Below the pieces are notes generated by a model. It did not search any database. It saw nothing but the letters and a program-made list of their open reading frames with translations, and had not been told where the DNA came from. The position numbers and the translations under genes were made by a program. Positions 36,574-45,928 of a stretch of 64,000 nt of DNA are shown here, one piece after another. Position 1 is the stretch's first letter. The number at the start of each line of letters is the position of its first letter. Source of the DNA: Pelagerythrobacter marensis. GTDB lineage: Bacteria > Pseudomonadota > Alphaproteobacteria > Sphingomonadales > Sphingomonadaceae. Location: NCBI RefSeq assembly GCF_036700095.1, contig NZ_CP144918.1, positions 2,295,001-2,359,000 on the forward strand, in the 5' to 3' direction.

Positions 36574-37548
36574 TCAGCCCTGCTGAAAACGACCCTGGGA
36601 CGCTCCGATGCCTGTCATCGCTGCCGAGAGGTCCCACAGGCGCGAGGCGGCATTCGCGTCGATCGCATAGCCTTTGACGCCTTCCAGCGTTGCTTCGGCC
36701 GTTTCGTTTCTCTCGGCGACGTCGCAATCTTCGCAATACAGCCCGCCAAGGCCGTCGAGCAGAGGCGACGTCGCGGCCCAGACCTGCGTCGCCGCCCCCT
36801 GCGCAGGCGTCTTGAAGGTCGGGTCGGCAGGGTTCCCCTCGCTGTCTATCCAGCCGGCCTCGATCATTTCGGCCCGGCTTACATGGCGCAGAAGCGGGGT
36901 GAATATCTTGCCGGGATGGATCGAGAACGCGCGGATGCCCCGGTCCCGCCCGATCCGGTCGAGATGGACGGCGAACAGGGCATTTGCCGTCTTGGACTGG
37001 GCATAGGCCAGCCACCTGTCGTAGCCGCGTCGAAACTGCAGATCCTGCCACCGCATAGCCGAATATTGATGGCCGGCCGACGACACGGAAACCACGCGCG
37101 CGCCGTCGCCCAGCAAGGGCCATAGGAGGTTGGTCAGCGCGAAATGGCCGAGATGGTTGACGGCAAAGTGCGCTTCCCATCCCGGTCCCAGGCGGGTTTC
37201 GGGGCAAGCCATGATGCCGGCATTGTTGATCAGCATGTCTATGCGATCGCCTCGCTCGCACACCCGCTCCGCAAATCGGCGAACGCTCGCGAGATCTCCG
37301 AGATCGAGGGACGCCACGGTCACATTGGCGAGATCGGCAGTGGCGGTTCGTGCCGCGGCGCTGTCACGCGCGGCGACGATCACTTCGGCGCCGGCCCCGG
37401 TCAGCGCGCGCGTGGTCTCCAACCCCAGCCCCGAATGGCCTCCGGTAACGATCGCACGCCGACCGCTCAGGTCGACGTCGGCAAGCACGTCCGATGCGGT
37501 GGAGCGGGCGCCGAAGCCCGATCCCGCCGGTTGCTGATGGTCCGTCAT
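36574..37548 (-). CDS. Short-chain dehydrogenase/reductase
   Basis: This 324-residue SDR uses ATG 37548, seven bases after GGAG. An upstream in-frame start at 37605 lacks such a site. It has the Rossmann motif GGHSGLGLET (about residues 36-45), NNAGIM, the catalytic Ser in VSVSSAGHQYS and the YAQSK active-site motif, with PGKIFTPL after it. The sequence resembles the retinol-dehydrogenase-like/WWOX-type SDR group. The divergent AraC-family gene at 37629 is its likely regulator. Confidence 0.88.
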   Translation of the reverse strand: MTDHQQPAGSGFGARSTASDVLADVDLSGRRAIVTGGHSGLGLETTRALTGAGAEVIVAARDSAAARTATADLANVTVASLDLGDLASVRRFAERVCERGDRIDMLINNAGIMACPETRLGPGWEAHFAVNHLGHFALTNLLWPLLGDGARVVSVSSAGHQYSAMRWQDLQFRRGYDRWLAYAQSKTANALFAVHLDRIGRDRGIRAFSIHPGKIFTPLLRHVSRAEMIEAGWIDSEGNPADPTFKTPAQGAATQVWAATSPLLDGLGGLYCEDCDVAERNETAEATLEGVKGYAIDANAASRLWDLSAAMTGIGASQGRFQQG

Positions 37549-37628
37549 GAGCTTTCTCCGAAATCTGGTTTCCGCGAAACCCGGCGGGTCCGCGATGGCG
37601 AACATGATCTTCGACGCGCGGACGATCC

Positions 37629-38606
37629 ATGCGCTATGGTTCGCGAATCTTTCGCGGCCATACGGAAACCGTCACCTTGGATCCCCTCTCCGACGTTCTT
37701 TCCCTTCTGCGGCCGCGGACCGCCATCAGCGCCGGGCTGGATGCGGGCGGGCAATGGGCGATCCGGTTTCCCGGCCATGAGGGGATCAAGTTCAACGCCG
37801 TCATGCAGGGCGCCTGCTGGGTGTCGGTGGAAGGCGAAGTCGAGCCGCAGCGGATCGCCGCGGGCGACTGCTTCCTGCTGACCCGCGGTCGGCCGTTCCG
37901 GCTGGGCACCGACCCGTCGCGACCGACGATCGATTCGGCGACGATCTACGAGCAAGCGAAAGAGGGGATCGCGACTTGCAACGATGGGGGCGATTTCTTT
38001 CTGATCGGCGGGCGCTTCGCTTTCGAGGGCGATCATGCCGGCCTGCTGTTCGGCGAGCTTCCCCCCATCGTCCACGTACGCAATGCGACCGATCAGGCTG
38101 CGGTGCTGCGCTGGTCGCTGGGCCAGCTGGCGATCGAACTGAAACGAACGTCGCCGGGCAGCACTCTGATGAGCGACCATCTGGCGCAGATCATGCTCCT
38201 CCAGGTCTTGCGGCTATGGCTGGCCGGGGAAAGGCGTTCGGGCTGGCTCGGCGCTCTGGCCGATCCGCGACTGGGCCGCGCAATGCAGGCCATGCATGCC
38301 GAGCCCGCGCGACGCTGGACGCTGGCCGGGCTGGCAGCAGAAGCCGGCATGTCGCGGACCAGCTTTGCCGAGCGCTTCCGCGATGTCGTGGGCCAGACCC
38401 CGTTCGATTATCTTTCGGGATGGCGCATGCGACTTGCCGCCGACCGCCTTCGCCGCACCGAAGACAGCGTCGCCGCGATCGGCTACTCGGCCGGCTATGC
38501 CTCCGAAGGCGCCTTCAGCTCGGCATTCCGCCGTGCGATGGGGTGCACACCGACACAATATCGACGCACCGCCGCCGCTGTCCTGTCGGCGCAGGACAGG
38601 GCATGA
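37629..38606 (+). CDS. AraC-family transcriptional regulator with cupin sensor
   Basis: This 325-residue protein has an N-terminal AraC-type cupin (cupin_6: GACWVSVEGEVEPQRIAAGDCFLLTRGRPFRL). Two C-terminal helix-turn-helix motifs follow (WTLAGLAAEAGMSRTSFAERF and DSVAAIGYSAGYASEGAFSSAFRRAMG). It is transcribed away from the SDR gene across 80 bp, the standard arrangement for a regulator controlling its neighbour. Confidence 0.9.
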   Translation: MRYGSRIFRGHTETVTLDPLSDVLSLLRPRTAISAGLDAGGQWAIRFPGHEGIKFNAVMQGACWVSVEGEVEPQRIAAGDCFLLTRGRPFRLGTDPSRPTIDSATIYEQAKEGIATCNDGGDFFLIGGRFAFEGDHAGLLFGELPPIVHVRNATDQAAVLRWSLGQLAIELKRTSPGSTLMSDHLAQIMLLQVLRLWLAGERRSGWLGALADPRLGRAMQAMHAEPARRWTLAGLAAEAGMSRTSFAERFRDVVGQTPFDYLSGWRMRLAADRLRRTEDSVAAIGYSAGYASEGAFSSAFRRAMGCTPTQYRRTAAAVLSAQDRA

Positions 38607-38655
38607 CTCCGCGCAGGTGCGGCCCGGTGCCGCTTCGGCCGCGCCGAAACCGAAT

Positions 38656-39183
38656 CTAGTCTTCCGGGCCCAGGGCCGGATCGAGATCGCGCGGGCGGAC
38701 GAAATGGACCAGTCGCCCGCAATCGGGGCGCAGGTCGGCCCAGTCGTCGATATCGAGTTCGAACACCGCGAAAGTGGCGGTCGGATATTTCGTGGCCGCC
38801 TTGTCGAACAGCCGGTCTTCCGCGGACGGGGGGACCAGAGCGAAGAGCGCCTCCTGCAGGCCGGGGTTGTGGCCTGCCACCAGCACGTTGTCCGCATCGC
38901 CCGCATGATCGCGCACGACCTCGAGGATGGTTTCCGCCTCTGCGAGATAGAGCCGTTGATCGAACACCGGTTCATGCCGGGGCAGCGCCGCCTCCAGCGT
39001 GCGGCGCACGCGTTCGGCCGGGCTGGCCAGCACGATCCCCCAATCCACCCCGTGCGCGGCAATGTGCCGGCCGATCAGCCGCGCACCCTTGCGCCCGCGA
39101 TCGTTGAGGCCGCGGTCGAAATCGCGCTTGCCCACGTCGTCCCAGTCCGACTTGGCATGGCGCAGCAATCCCAGGATCTTCAC
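38656..39183 (-). CDS. sixA: SixA-type histidine phosphatase
   Basis: This 175-residue protein starts at GTG 39183, overlapping the helicase stop by 4 bp. The phosphoglycerate-mutase-like catalytic RHAKSDW is at about residues 8-14, and the second catalytic His is in VLVAGHNPGL. This is the compact SixA subgroup, which removes phosphate from phosphohistidine proteins. It is probably translated with the upstream helicase gene. Confidence 0.85.
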   Translation of the reverse strand: MKILGLLRHAKSDWDDVGKRDFDRGLNDRGRKGARLIGRHIAAHGVDWGIVLASPAERVRRTLEAALPRHEPVFDQRLYLAEAETILEVVRDHAGDADNVLVAGHNPGLQEALFALVPPSAEDRLFDKAATKYPTATFAVFELDIDDWADLRPDCGRLVHFVRPRDLDPALGPED

Positions 39184-41930
39184 GACGGCTGGCAATCCTC
39201 TGTCTGGCTGTCGGCCCCGGCCCCTGAAGCACCTGTGGCCACCCGTTGTAAAGCTTCCGCCAGCGTCAGCCTGATGACAGGCGTGCCGGCGGGGAAGGCG
39301 GAGAGGAGCCGGCTGGGAAAGGCGGCCGACAGAACGACGAAGTGGCCGCGATCGTCTTTCGAACGGATCAGGCGGCCGAAGGCCTGGGCCAGCCGGGCCC
39401 GGATGATCCGGTCGTCGTAAGCCGATCCGCCGTTCGCGGCGCGCCGGGCGCGGTGAAGGATGTCGGGCCGGGGCCAGGGCACCTGCTCCATGACCACGCA
39501 GCGCAGCGAACGGCCCGGGACGTCGACACCGTCGCGCAAGGCGTCGGTGCCGAGCAGGCTGGCGACCGGATCGTCGCGGAAGATGTCGACCAGGGTGCCG
39601 GTGTCGATCGGGTCGACATGCTGGGCATAGAGCGGCAACCCGGCGCGGGCCAGCCGGTCGGCGATCCGTCCGTGAACCGCGCGCAGCCGCCGGACCGCGG
39701 TGAACAGGCCCAGCACGCCGCCGCCCGCGGCCTCTATCAACCGGGCATAGGCGCCCGCCAGCGCGGGCAGATCGCCGCGCTTGATATCGGTCACGATCAG
39801 AACTTCGGCGCGCGAGGCGTAATCGAACGGGCTTTCGGCATGGGCGCGGTGCAACTCCACCTCGATATGCCGCGCGCCTGAGCGTGCGATCGCGCTTTCC
39901 CAGTCGTCCCCGTCGCGCAAGGTGGCGCTGGTCAGCATGACGCCGTGCGCCGGTTGCAGCACGACTTGCGCAAAGGGCTTCATCGGGTCGAGCCAGCGCC
40001 GGTGGATGCCGACATCGAACTCGCGCGCGCCGTGATCGGCGGGGCTGCGATCGACCGCGAGCCAGTCGACGAATTCGGGATCTCCCGGGCCGCCCAGCCG
40101 GTCGAGCAGCGCCTCCCACGCCTGGATCAGGTCGATCCGCCAGGCGAGCGAATGGCGCGCGCCCTCGATCCGGGCGCGGCCCTGGCCGTCGAGCCAGTCG
40201 GGCGCGTCTTCGACGACCGCTTCCAGCCGGGCGCCGAGCTTCGCCAGCGGCCGCCGGATCGCGGCAAGCGCAGACTGCGCGCTCTGGGCCGCCTCGATCA
40301 CGTTTCCGGGCAGGCCCGCAGCTTCCGTTTCGATGCCATAGCCTGCTTCCTGCCCTCCGCTCTCGTCCCGGGCGTAGACGCAGGCTCTCACCGCGGCGAG
40401 CAGCGCCTCGACCGGGCCGTAGGGCTCGCCATCGTGCAGCCGCTGGAGCCACCCGTCGGAGGGGAGCGCCTGCGCAGCCTCCAGCGCGGCTGCGATCGCC
40501 TCGCCGCCCGCCCCGTCGTAACTCGCGACATCGGCCAGTCGCGCCGCGAGGCCGCGCCGGCGCCCGCGATTCTTGCGTTCAGGCCCGACGATCCAGCGCC
40601 GCAGCTCGATCGTCTCCTGCCCGGTCAACGCGGCTGCGAACGTGCTGTCGGCGGCATCGAAGACATGGTGCCCTTCGTCGAACACGATCCGCGTCGGGCG
40701 TTGCGCCTGGTCGCGTCCGGGGCCGAACCCGGCCCGCGCGGCGTTGATCATCACGAGCGCGTGGTTGGCGATTACCAGATCGGCCTGGGCCGAAGCCCGC
40801 GCGGCGCGCTCGATGAAGCATTTGCGATAGTGAGGACACCCCGCATAGACGCATTCGCCGCGCTGGTCGGTAAGCGCGGCGATCCCGCGCTTGCGGAACA
40901 AAGTGCCGAGCCAGCCGGGCAGGTCCCCGCCGATCATGTCGCCGTCGCGGCTATAGGCGGCCCAGCGCGCGACGAGGTGGGCCAGGATCGCCGCCCTTCC
41001 GCCGAAGCCGCCCTGCAGTGCATCCTCCAGGTTGAGCAGGCACAGGTAGTTTTCCCGCCCCTTGCGGACGACCACCGGCTGCGTGTCGTCGGCGCGCCGT
41101 TCGGGCCAGGCGCGGCGGCTTTCGGCACGCAATTGGCGTTGCAGGTTCTTGGTATACGTCGAAACCCATACCGTACCGCGCGCCGCCGCGGCCCAGAGCG
41201 AGGCCGGCGCGAGGTACCCCAGCGTCTTGCCGATTCCGGTGCCCGCTTGCGCCAGCAGGACATGCGGCGCCCCGCGTCCGGCGCGGGGCGCGAAGACTTT
41301 GCCCGCTTCGCGCGCGTAGAGGTATTGGCCCTCGCGCCGTTCGGCGCCGGTGCCGGTGAGGTGGGCCAGTTGCCCCTCGATCTCGGCCTCTTCGATCAGA
41401 ACCTGGCCGGGCGGGGGGCGCTCGGGCGCATCTTCCCATTCGGGCAGGCGGGAGAACAACCACTTTTCGGCCCGTTGCGGGCGAGCGATATGGGGGGAGA
41501 GCACTTGCGCCCAGGGCCAGCGCAGCCTGACCAGCGATTGCAGGGCCGACCAGGCGCCTTCGCGTTCGGGCCACGCGGGATCGGCACAAGTGGCGAGCAG
41601 GACCCCGGCGGCCTGCTGCAGGAGGGCCGGGATAGCGTCGTCCGCCTGCGGTTCGGCCAGGCCGAGCGCGTGCGCCAGCCCCTTGGGGGTGGGGACGCAG
41701 AAGCGCGCGGGATGAACGAACGCGAACAGCTCCAGCAGGTCGAGACCGGAAAGGTCGGGATACCCCAGCCGGTTCGCGACCAGCGGCGCGTTGAGCAGCA
41801 GGACGGGCGTATCCGCCGCTGCCGTGATCGCCTCCCCCTTGGAACACCCGTGCGTCGGCCCCGCGGCTTCGCGCAGCCAGGTCCCGGCATGGCTGGCATG
41901 AAGCGCGGGGAGGGCGACCGGCGGAGGCAT
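39180..41930 (-). CDS. DinG/XPD-like ATP-dependent DNA helicase
   Basis: This 916-residue protein from ATG 41930 has Walker A (QAGTGIGKT) and motif II (VFDEGHH). The iron-sulfur cysteine cluster includes CVYAGCPHYRKCF, and the late motif QAFGRLIRSKDDRG is helicase motif VI. These define the XPD/DinG family of 5'-3' helicases with a 4Fe-4S domain. An N-terminal region of about 280 residues lacks known motifs. A longer frame exists upstream to 42239 but looks non-coding and overlaps the divergent promoter. Confidence 0.88.
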   Translation of the reverse strand: MPPPVALPALHASHAGTWLREAAGPTHGCSKGEAITAAADTPVLLLNAPLVANRLGYPDLSGLDLLELFAFVHPARFCVPTPKGLAHALGLAEPQADDAIPALLQQAAGVLLATCADPAWPEREGAWSALQSLVRLRWPWAQVLSPHIARPQRAEKWLFSRLPEWEDAPERPPPGQVLIEEAEIEGQLAHLTGTGAERREGQYLYAREAGKVFAPRAGRGAPHVLLAQAGTGIGKTLGYLAPASLWAAAARGTVWVSTYTKNLQRQLRAESRRAWPERRADDTQPVVVRKGRENYLCLLNLEDALQGGFGGRAAILAHLVARWAAYSRDGDMIGGDLPGWLGTLFRKRGIAALTDQRGECVYAGCPHYRKCFIERAARASAQADLVIANHALVMINAARAGFGPGRDQAQRPTRIVFDEGHHVFDAADSTFAAALTGQETIELRRWIVGPERKNRGRRRGLAARLADVASYDGAGGEAIAAALEAAQALPSDGWLQRLHDGEPYGPVEALLAAVRACVYARDESGGQEAGYGIETEAAGLPGNVIEAAQSAQSALAAIRRPLAKLGARLEAVVEDAPDWLDGQGRARIEGARHSLAWRIDLIQAWEALLDRLGGPGDPEFVDWLAVDRSPADHGAREFDVGIHRRWLDPMKPFAQVVLQPAHGVMLTSATLRDGDDWESAIARSGARHIEVELHRAHAESPFDYASRAEVLIVTDIKRGDLPALAGAYARLIEAAGGGVLGLFTAVRRLRAVHGRIADRLARAGLPLYAQHVDPIDTGTLVDIFRDDPVASLLGTDALRDGVDVPGRSLRCVVMEQVPWPRPDILHRARRAANGGSAYDDRIIRARLAQAFGRLIRSKDDRGHFVVLSAAFPSRLLSAFPAGTPVIRLTLAEALQRVATGASGAGADSQTEDCQPS

Positions 41931-42127
41931 CGGCCGACGATGCGGCAGCCGGAACGGAAAGTAAACAAGGCCGAACCGCCCGATCCGGCGCCAGACGATC
42001 CGGCGCGCGAGGCGGCGTTCCGATCGCGATGCCGGCAGCGCCGGTGCCGGAAATACATTGGGGATCGAAGTATTGTTTTTTCGGAACGGGGAACGCGGCA
42101 AATTCTTGCTGCGTTGTGGATCTAGAC

Positions 42128-42754
42128 ATGACTGCCAACGACCATCATCGCCGCTATGCTCGCTTCGCAATCGCCGCAATCTTCGCATTTGCCGCCGCGC
42201 CGCAGGCCTGGGCGCAGAAGGCGCAGGCGACGGGCGCAAGCAGCGCCGAGCGCGGAATTATCCTGCGCCTGCCCGTGGACCCGATGGTCGAACCCGACCC
42301 GCCCGAATCGGAAACCGCTCCCCTGCCGCTCGACACTTCGCAGCGTGCCAGCAACCCGGTGGTGATCCAGCTCCCCCCTGCGGAAACGACGCCTCACGAA
42401 CAGCCGTCCGCTATCGCGCCTTCGGCGGAGACGCCGGACCCGGCCTCTCACCCTTCCGGCCCGTCCTTCGCTCCGGAGGGCCAGCGCGCCGAACGCTTTG
42501 GCCGGGCAGGCACCTCCGGTCCGGCCGGCGCCGCGACGCCGGATGCGGAGCGCAGCGCGCCGCCGTCGTCGGAGCGTGCCGCACCGGCGCTCTCGCCGGA
42601 TGCGTCGGCGGTCGCATCGCACGACAGCGCGCCTGGTGCGCAATGGCTCGGCTTTATCGCCCTGGCGTTAGCCGGCCTCATTCCCATCGCCCTCGCGCTC
42701 GTGGCATTCGTGTGGGTGCGGCGGCGCACGCGGTCGGCACGATCCAAGTCATAA
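42128..42754 (+). CDS. Hypothetical exported protein, Pro-rich with C-terminal membrane helix
   Basis: This 208-residue protein from ATG 42128 has a signal peptide (FAIAAIFAFAAAPQAWAQ) and a long Pro/Ala/Ser-rich low-complexity middle. One membrane helix is at about residues 178-200, with a basic cytoplasmic end (RRRTRSARSKS). No catalytic motif is visible and I recognise no family. A strong terminator-like hairpin follows 18 bp after the stop. Confidence 0.6.
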   Translation: MTANDHHRRYARFAIAAIFAFAAAPQAWAQKAQATGASSAERGIILRLPVDPMVEPDPPESETAPLPLDTSQRASNPVVIQLPPAETTPHEQPSAIAPSAETPDPASHPSGPSFAPEGQRAERFGRAGTSGPAGAATPDAERSAPPSSERAAPALSPDASAVASHDSAPGAQWLGFIALALAGLIPIALALVAFVWVRRRTRSARSKS

Positions 42755-42772
42755 CCCGTCAGGGTCGCAGGG

Positions 42773-42803
42773 AAGGGGCGTTTCGCGAGAAGCGCCCCTT
42801 TTC
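42773..42803 (+). terminator. Rho-independent terminator-like hairpin
   Basis: The 8-bp arms AAGGGGCG and CGCCCCTT enclose a 12-nt loop and run into TTTT after the stop at 42754. Confidence 0.65.
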
Positions 42804-42857
42804 GCTGTCCGGCCTTCGCGCTTGCAACGCGGTGCCGCTTGGGCAAGAGGCGGCACG

Positions 42858-44489
42858 ATGACCGAGCAGACCCTTATCGAAGCCGCCCGCGTGTCCAAGG
42901 CCTGGCCGTTCCAGGAGGCGCAGAAGCTGCTCAAACGCTATCCCGACGGCAAGCCGGGCGGCGCGCCGGTGCTGTTCGAAACCGGGTACGGCCCTTCGGG
43001 CCTGCCGCATATCGGCACGTTTCAGGAAGTTCTGCGCACCACGCTCGTGCGCCGCGCCTACGAGGCGCTGATCGGCGCGCGCCCGGAAGACGGGAAGACG
43101 CGGCTGATCGCTTTCAGCGACGATATGGACGGGCTGCGCAAAGTGCCGGACAATTTGCCCAACCGCGAGATGCTGGGCGAACACCTGGGCAAGCCGCTGA
43201 CCCGGATCCCCGATCCGTTCGAGGCCGGCTTCGACAGTTTCGCGCATCACAACAACGCCAGATTGCGCGAGTTTCTCGACCGGTTCGGTTTCGCCTACGA
43301 GTTCGTTTCCGCCAGCCAGATGTACAACGACGGCGCGTTCGACGAGGCGCTGCGGCAAGTGCTGCGGAACAATCGGGCGATCCTCGATATCATGCTGCCG
43401 ACCCTGCGCGAGGAGCGGCGGAGGACTTATTCCCCGGTGCTCCCGATCAGCCCGACCACCGGTGCGGTGCTTCAGGTCCCGGTGGAGGTGGTCGATGCCG
43501 AGGCGGGGATCGTGCGGTTCGAGGACGAGGACGGCAGCACCGTCGAGCAGTCCGCTCTGGGCGGAATGGCCAAGCTGCAATGGAAAGTCGACTGGGCGAT
43601 GCGTTGGTATGCGCTCGGCGTCGATTACGAGATGTGCGGCAAGGACCTGACCGACAGCGTCACCCAGTCGGGCAAGATCGTACAGGTGCTCGGCGGACGC
43701 AAGCCGGAAGGGCTGATCTACGAGTTGTTCCTCGATGCCAATGGCGAGAAGATCTCCAAGTCCAAGGGCAACGGCCTGACGATCGAGGAATGGCTGACTT
43801 ACGGCAGCGAAGAGAGCTTAGGCTTCTATATCTTCCCCAATCCGAAGAGCGCCAAGCAGCTCCATGTCGGGGTGATCCCGCGGGCGGTGGACGATTACTG
43901 GCAGTTCCGCGAACGTCTGGCGGAGCAGCCGCTCGACAAGCAACTGGGCAATCCCGTCTGGCACCTGCTGCGCGCCAACGGCGGTTTCGACGGGGCCGAG
44001 GCGCCGGGCGCGGGCGAGAGTCTGCCGGTGACTTATGGCCTGCTGCTCAATCTCGTGGGCGTGCTTGGCGCCGGGGCGACGCGCGAACAGGTCTGGTCCT
44101 ACCTCGGCAACTATATCGACGATCCCGATCCGGCGAAGCTGCCCGAACTCGACGGGCTGGTCGACAGGGCGCTCGCCTATAGCCGCGACTTCATCGCGCC
44201 CACGCTGAACCGGCGCGCGCCGGCAGCGAACGAAGCGGCCGCGCTCGAAGCGCTCGACCGGGCGCTGGAGACAGTGGCGCCGGATGCCGGGGCGGAGGAA
44301 CTGCAGACGATCGTTTACGAGATCGGCAAGCAGGAGGCGTTCGGGTTCGAGAACCTGCGCGACTGGTTCCGCGCCCTGTACGAAACCCTGCTCGGGTCGA
44401 GCCAGGGGCCGCGCATGGGCAGCTTCATCGCGCTTTACGGCATCGACGACACGCGCAAGCTGATTGCCGAGGCGCTGGCGCGCGCCTGA
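42858..44489 (+). CDS. lysK: Lysyl-tRNA synthetase, class I
   Basis: This 543-residue enzyme charges tRNA-Lys and is the class I (archaeal-type) form common in alphaproteobacteria. It has the HIGH-like motif GLPHIGTF near residue 50 and the KMSKS-like loop KISKSKGNG at about 297-305. The metal-binding-type DYEMCGKDL segment and the family-typical YPDGKPGGAPVLFETGYGPSG are also present. The length fits the family. The start at 42858 is chosen over an upstream frame because homology begins at MTEQTLIEAARVSKAWPF. Confidence 0.93.
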   Translation: MTEQTLIEAARVSKAWPFQEAQKLLKRYPDGKPGGAPVLFETGYGPSGLPHIGTFQEVLRTTLVRRAYEALIGARPEDGKTRLIAFSDDMDGLRKVPDNLPNREMLGEHLGKPLTRIPDPFEAGFDSFAHHNNARLREFLDRFGFAYEFVSASQMYNDGAFDEALRQVLRNNRAILDIMLPTLREERRRTYSPVLPISPTTGAVLQVPVEVVDAEAGIVRFEDEDGSTVEQSALGGMAKLQWKVDWAMRWYALGVDYEMCGKDLTDSVTQSGKIVQVLGGRKPEGLIYELFLDANGEKISKSKGNGLTIEEWLTYGSEESLGFYIFPNPKSAKQLHVGVIPRAVDDYWQFRERLAEQPLDKQLGNPVWHLLRANGGFDGAEAPGAGESLPVTYGLLLNLVGVLGAGATREQVWSYLGNYIDDPDPAKLPELDGLVDRALAYSRDFIAPTLNRRAPAANEAAALEALDRALETVAPDAGAEELQTIVYEIGKQEAFGFENLRDWFRALYETLLGSSQGPRMGSFIALYGIDDTRKLIAEALARA

Positions 44490-44516
44490 GGGTTGCTCGA
44501 TCCCGGCTGGTGCCGG

Positions 44517-45185
44517 TCAGCCCCACTTGCGGGTGCGATACCACTTGGTGATGACATATTTCACCCCGCGTTCCACCGGGGTGCCGGCGTGAAGCGTGTC
44601 GTCGTTGGGCGTGCCGTCGGGCCGGGCGTTGTTCCAGGTCAGCAGCACGCCGGGCTTGGGCGGGATCTTGATGCCGACTTCGGTGAAGTGCGTTTCGCCG
44701 CCGGCCTCCACCGCGTTGAGAAAAGCCATGGCGGTCCACGATCGCTGGCCGCCGCGCTTGCGTTCCGACTTCCAGTAATCCTCGGTCGTATAGAACCAGT
44801 CGTTGTGCGGCTTGAACTGCTGGCCGGGCATATAGCGCTGGCCCTGAATCGCCTCGCCGGTTTCGGCTTTCAGGCCCAGGGCGTCGTCGATCCGCCGCGA
44901 AATGCCCGCGACGAACCGATCGCGCGGATCGAGATTGCCCGAATAGGACGTGCGGAAGCCGGTCGAATAGTCGGCGTCGAACAGCGTGCTGGGCTGGGCC
45001 ACGGCGTCGATCATCAGGATCAGCCGCTGGCATTCGGCCGCGCTCAGGAAATCGCCGAAGGCATAGATCTCGGCCTTTTCGGTCGGCACCTTGTAGGCCT
45101 GCGGATCGGCTTCGAGCCGCTTGCGGACCGATGCGCCGACGCGCTTGAGCGCATCCTTGTCGGGAATCGTTGCGGTCTTGGTCAT
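44517..45185 (-). CDS. 2-oxoglutarate/Fe(II)-dependent prolyl 4-hydroxylase-like oxygenase
   Basis: This 222-residue protein from ATG 45185 is a P4H-alpha type dioxygenase. The iron triad is visible as HND in QQFKPHNDWF and His in DTLHAGTPV, followed by a Lys (KYVITKW) for 2-oxoglutarate binding. GGETHFTEV is a usual core strand. Bacterial members hydroxylate prolines on proteins or act on small substrates. The gene converges on lysK (27 bp between stop codons). Confidence 0.88.
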   Translation of the reverse strand: MTKTATIPDKDALKRVGASVRKRLEADPQAYKVPTEKAEIYAFGDFLSAAECQRLILMIDAVAQPSTLFDADYSTGFRTSYSGNLDPRDRFVAGISRRIDDALGLKAETGEAIQGQRYMPGQQFKPHNDWFYTTEDYWKSERKRGGQRSWTAMAFLNAVEAGGETHFTEVGIKIPPKPGVLLTWNNARPDGTPNDDTLHAGTPVERGVKYVITKWYRTRKWG

Positions 45186-45272
45186 TGCGCGCTTTCCTAT
45201 CAGCGCCAGAATGTGCTTCAAGAGGGCGAACGGGGGCGCCCGTTGGAAACGAGATCCGGGAGGAGAGACGCG

Positions 45273-45830
45273 ATGACCGATATTCCCGCACGCCGATACC
45301 CGAAAGTGGCGATGGTCCTCCACTGGCTACTGGCGATCGGGGTGATCGCGCAGTGGCGGCTGGCTGTGGCGGGCGAGAACGCCGCGTCCGAGGCGGCCGG
45401 GCGCGAGATCATGGGCAATCACTTCTCCCTCGGGGTCGTCATATTGCTGCTGGCGCTGGCGCGCCTGGCGTGGCGCCTGGTGCAGCCCAACCCGCCGCTG
45501 GCGAGCGATCTTGCGGCATGGGAACGCTGGTTGGCGAAGACGACCCACACGTTATTCTACGTCCTCCTGATCGTCATGCCGCTGGCGGGCTGGTATGCGA
45601 TGTCGAAGTACGGCAACGGGGTGGACGTGTTCGGGGTCTTCTCCCTGCCTGCCCTGCCGGTCGCGCCGGATCCGGAAGGGGCGAGCGAGATCTTCGGCCT
45701 CCACGCCGCCGCGGGCGTCGCGCTGCTGGTGCTCGCCGGGCTGCACATTCTCGGCACGCTCAAGCACACGCTGGTCGACCGCGACGGCAACCTGTTCCGC
45801 ATGCTGCCCTTCGGCCAGCCGCGGGCCTGA
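45273..45830 (+). CDS. Cytochrome b561
   Basis: This 185-residue membrane protein from ATG 45273 has a GGAGGAGA ribosome binding site and four hydrophobic helices. Paired heme-ligating histidines are visible: KVAMVLHWLLA, NHFSLGV, FGLHAAAG and GLHILGTLKH. It belongs to the bacterial cytochrome b561/YodB family, which moves electrons from quinol or to small acceptors. It is divergent from the oxygenase gene and followed by a terminator. Confidence 0.9.
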   Translation: MTDIPARRYPKVAMVLHWLLAIGVIAQWRLAVAGENAASEAAGREIMGNHFSLGVVILLLALARLAWRLVQPNPPLASDLAAWERWLAKTTHTLFYVLLIVMPLAGWYAMSKYGNGVDVFGVFSLPALPVAPDPEGASEIFGLHAAAGVALLVLAGLHILGTLKHTLVDRDGNLFRMLPFGQPRA

Positions 45831-45852
45831 CTGTCCGCGCCATCCACGCGAA

Positions 45853-45880
45853 AACCCCCGCCAGGCTGCTGGCGGGGGTT
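45853..45880. terminator. Strong bidirectional terminator between convergent genes
   Basis: AACCCCCGCCA pairs with TGGCGGGGGTT around a 6-base loop. It stands 22 bp after cytochrome b561 (plus) and 48 bp beyond the RcnB-like stop (minus), so it can serve both genes. Confidence 0.8.
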
Positions 45881-45928
45881 CGCAAAGGGTCGCCGGGCTG
45901 AGGGACCCCGGCGACGGGAAAGGCATTT

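Noticed and set aside
42029-42127. Upstream extension of the exported protein gene and the 42239 extension of the helicase
   Set aside because: The extensions overlap each other in the divergent promoter region and lack coding character. Starts at 42128 and 41930 are better supported.
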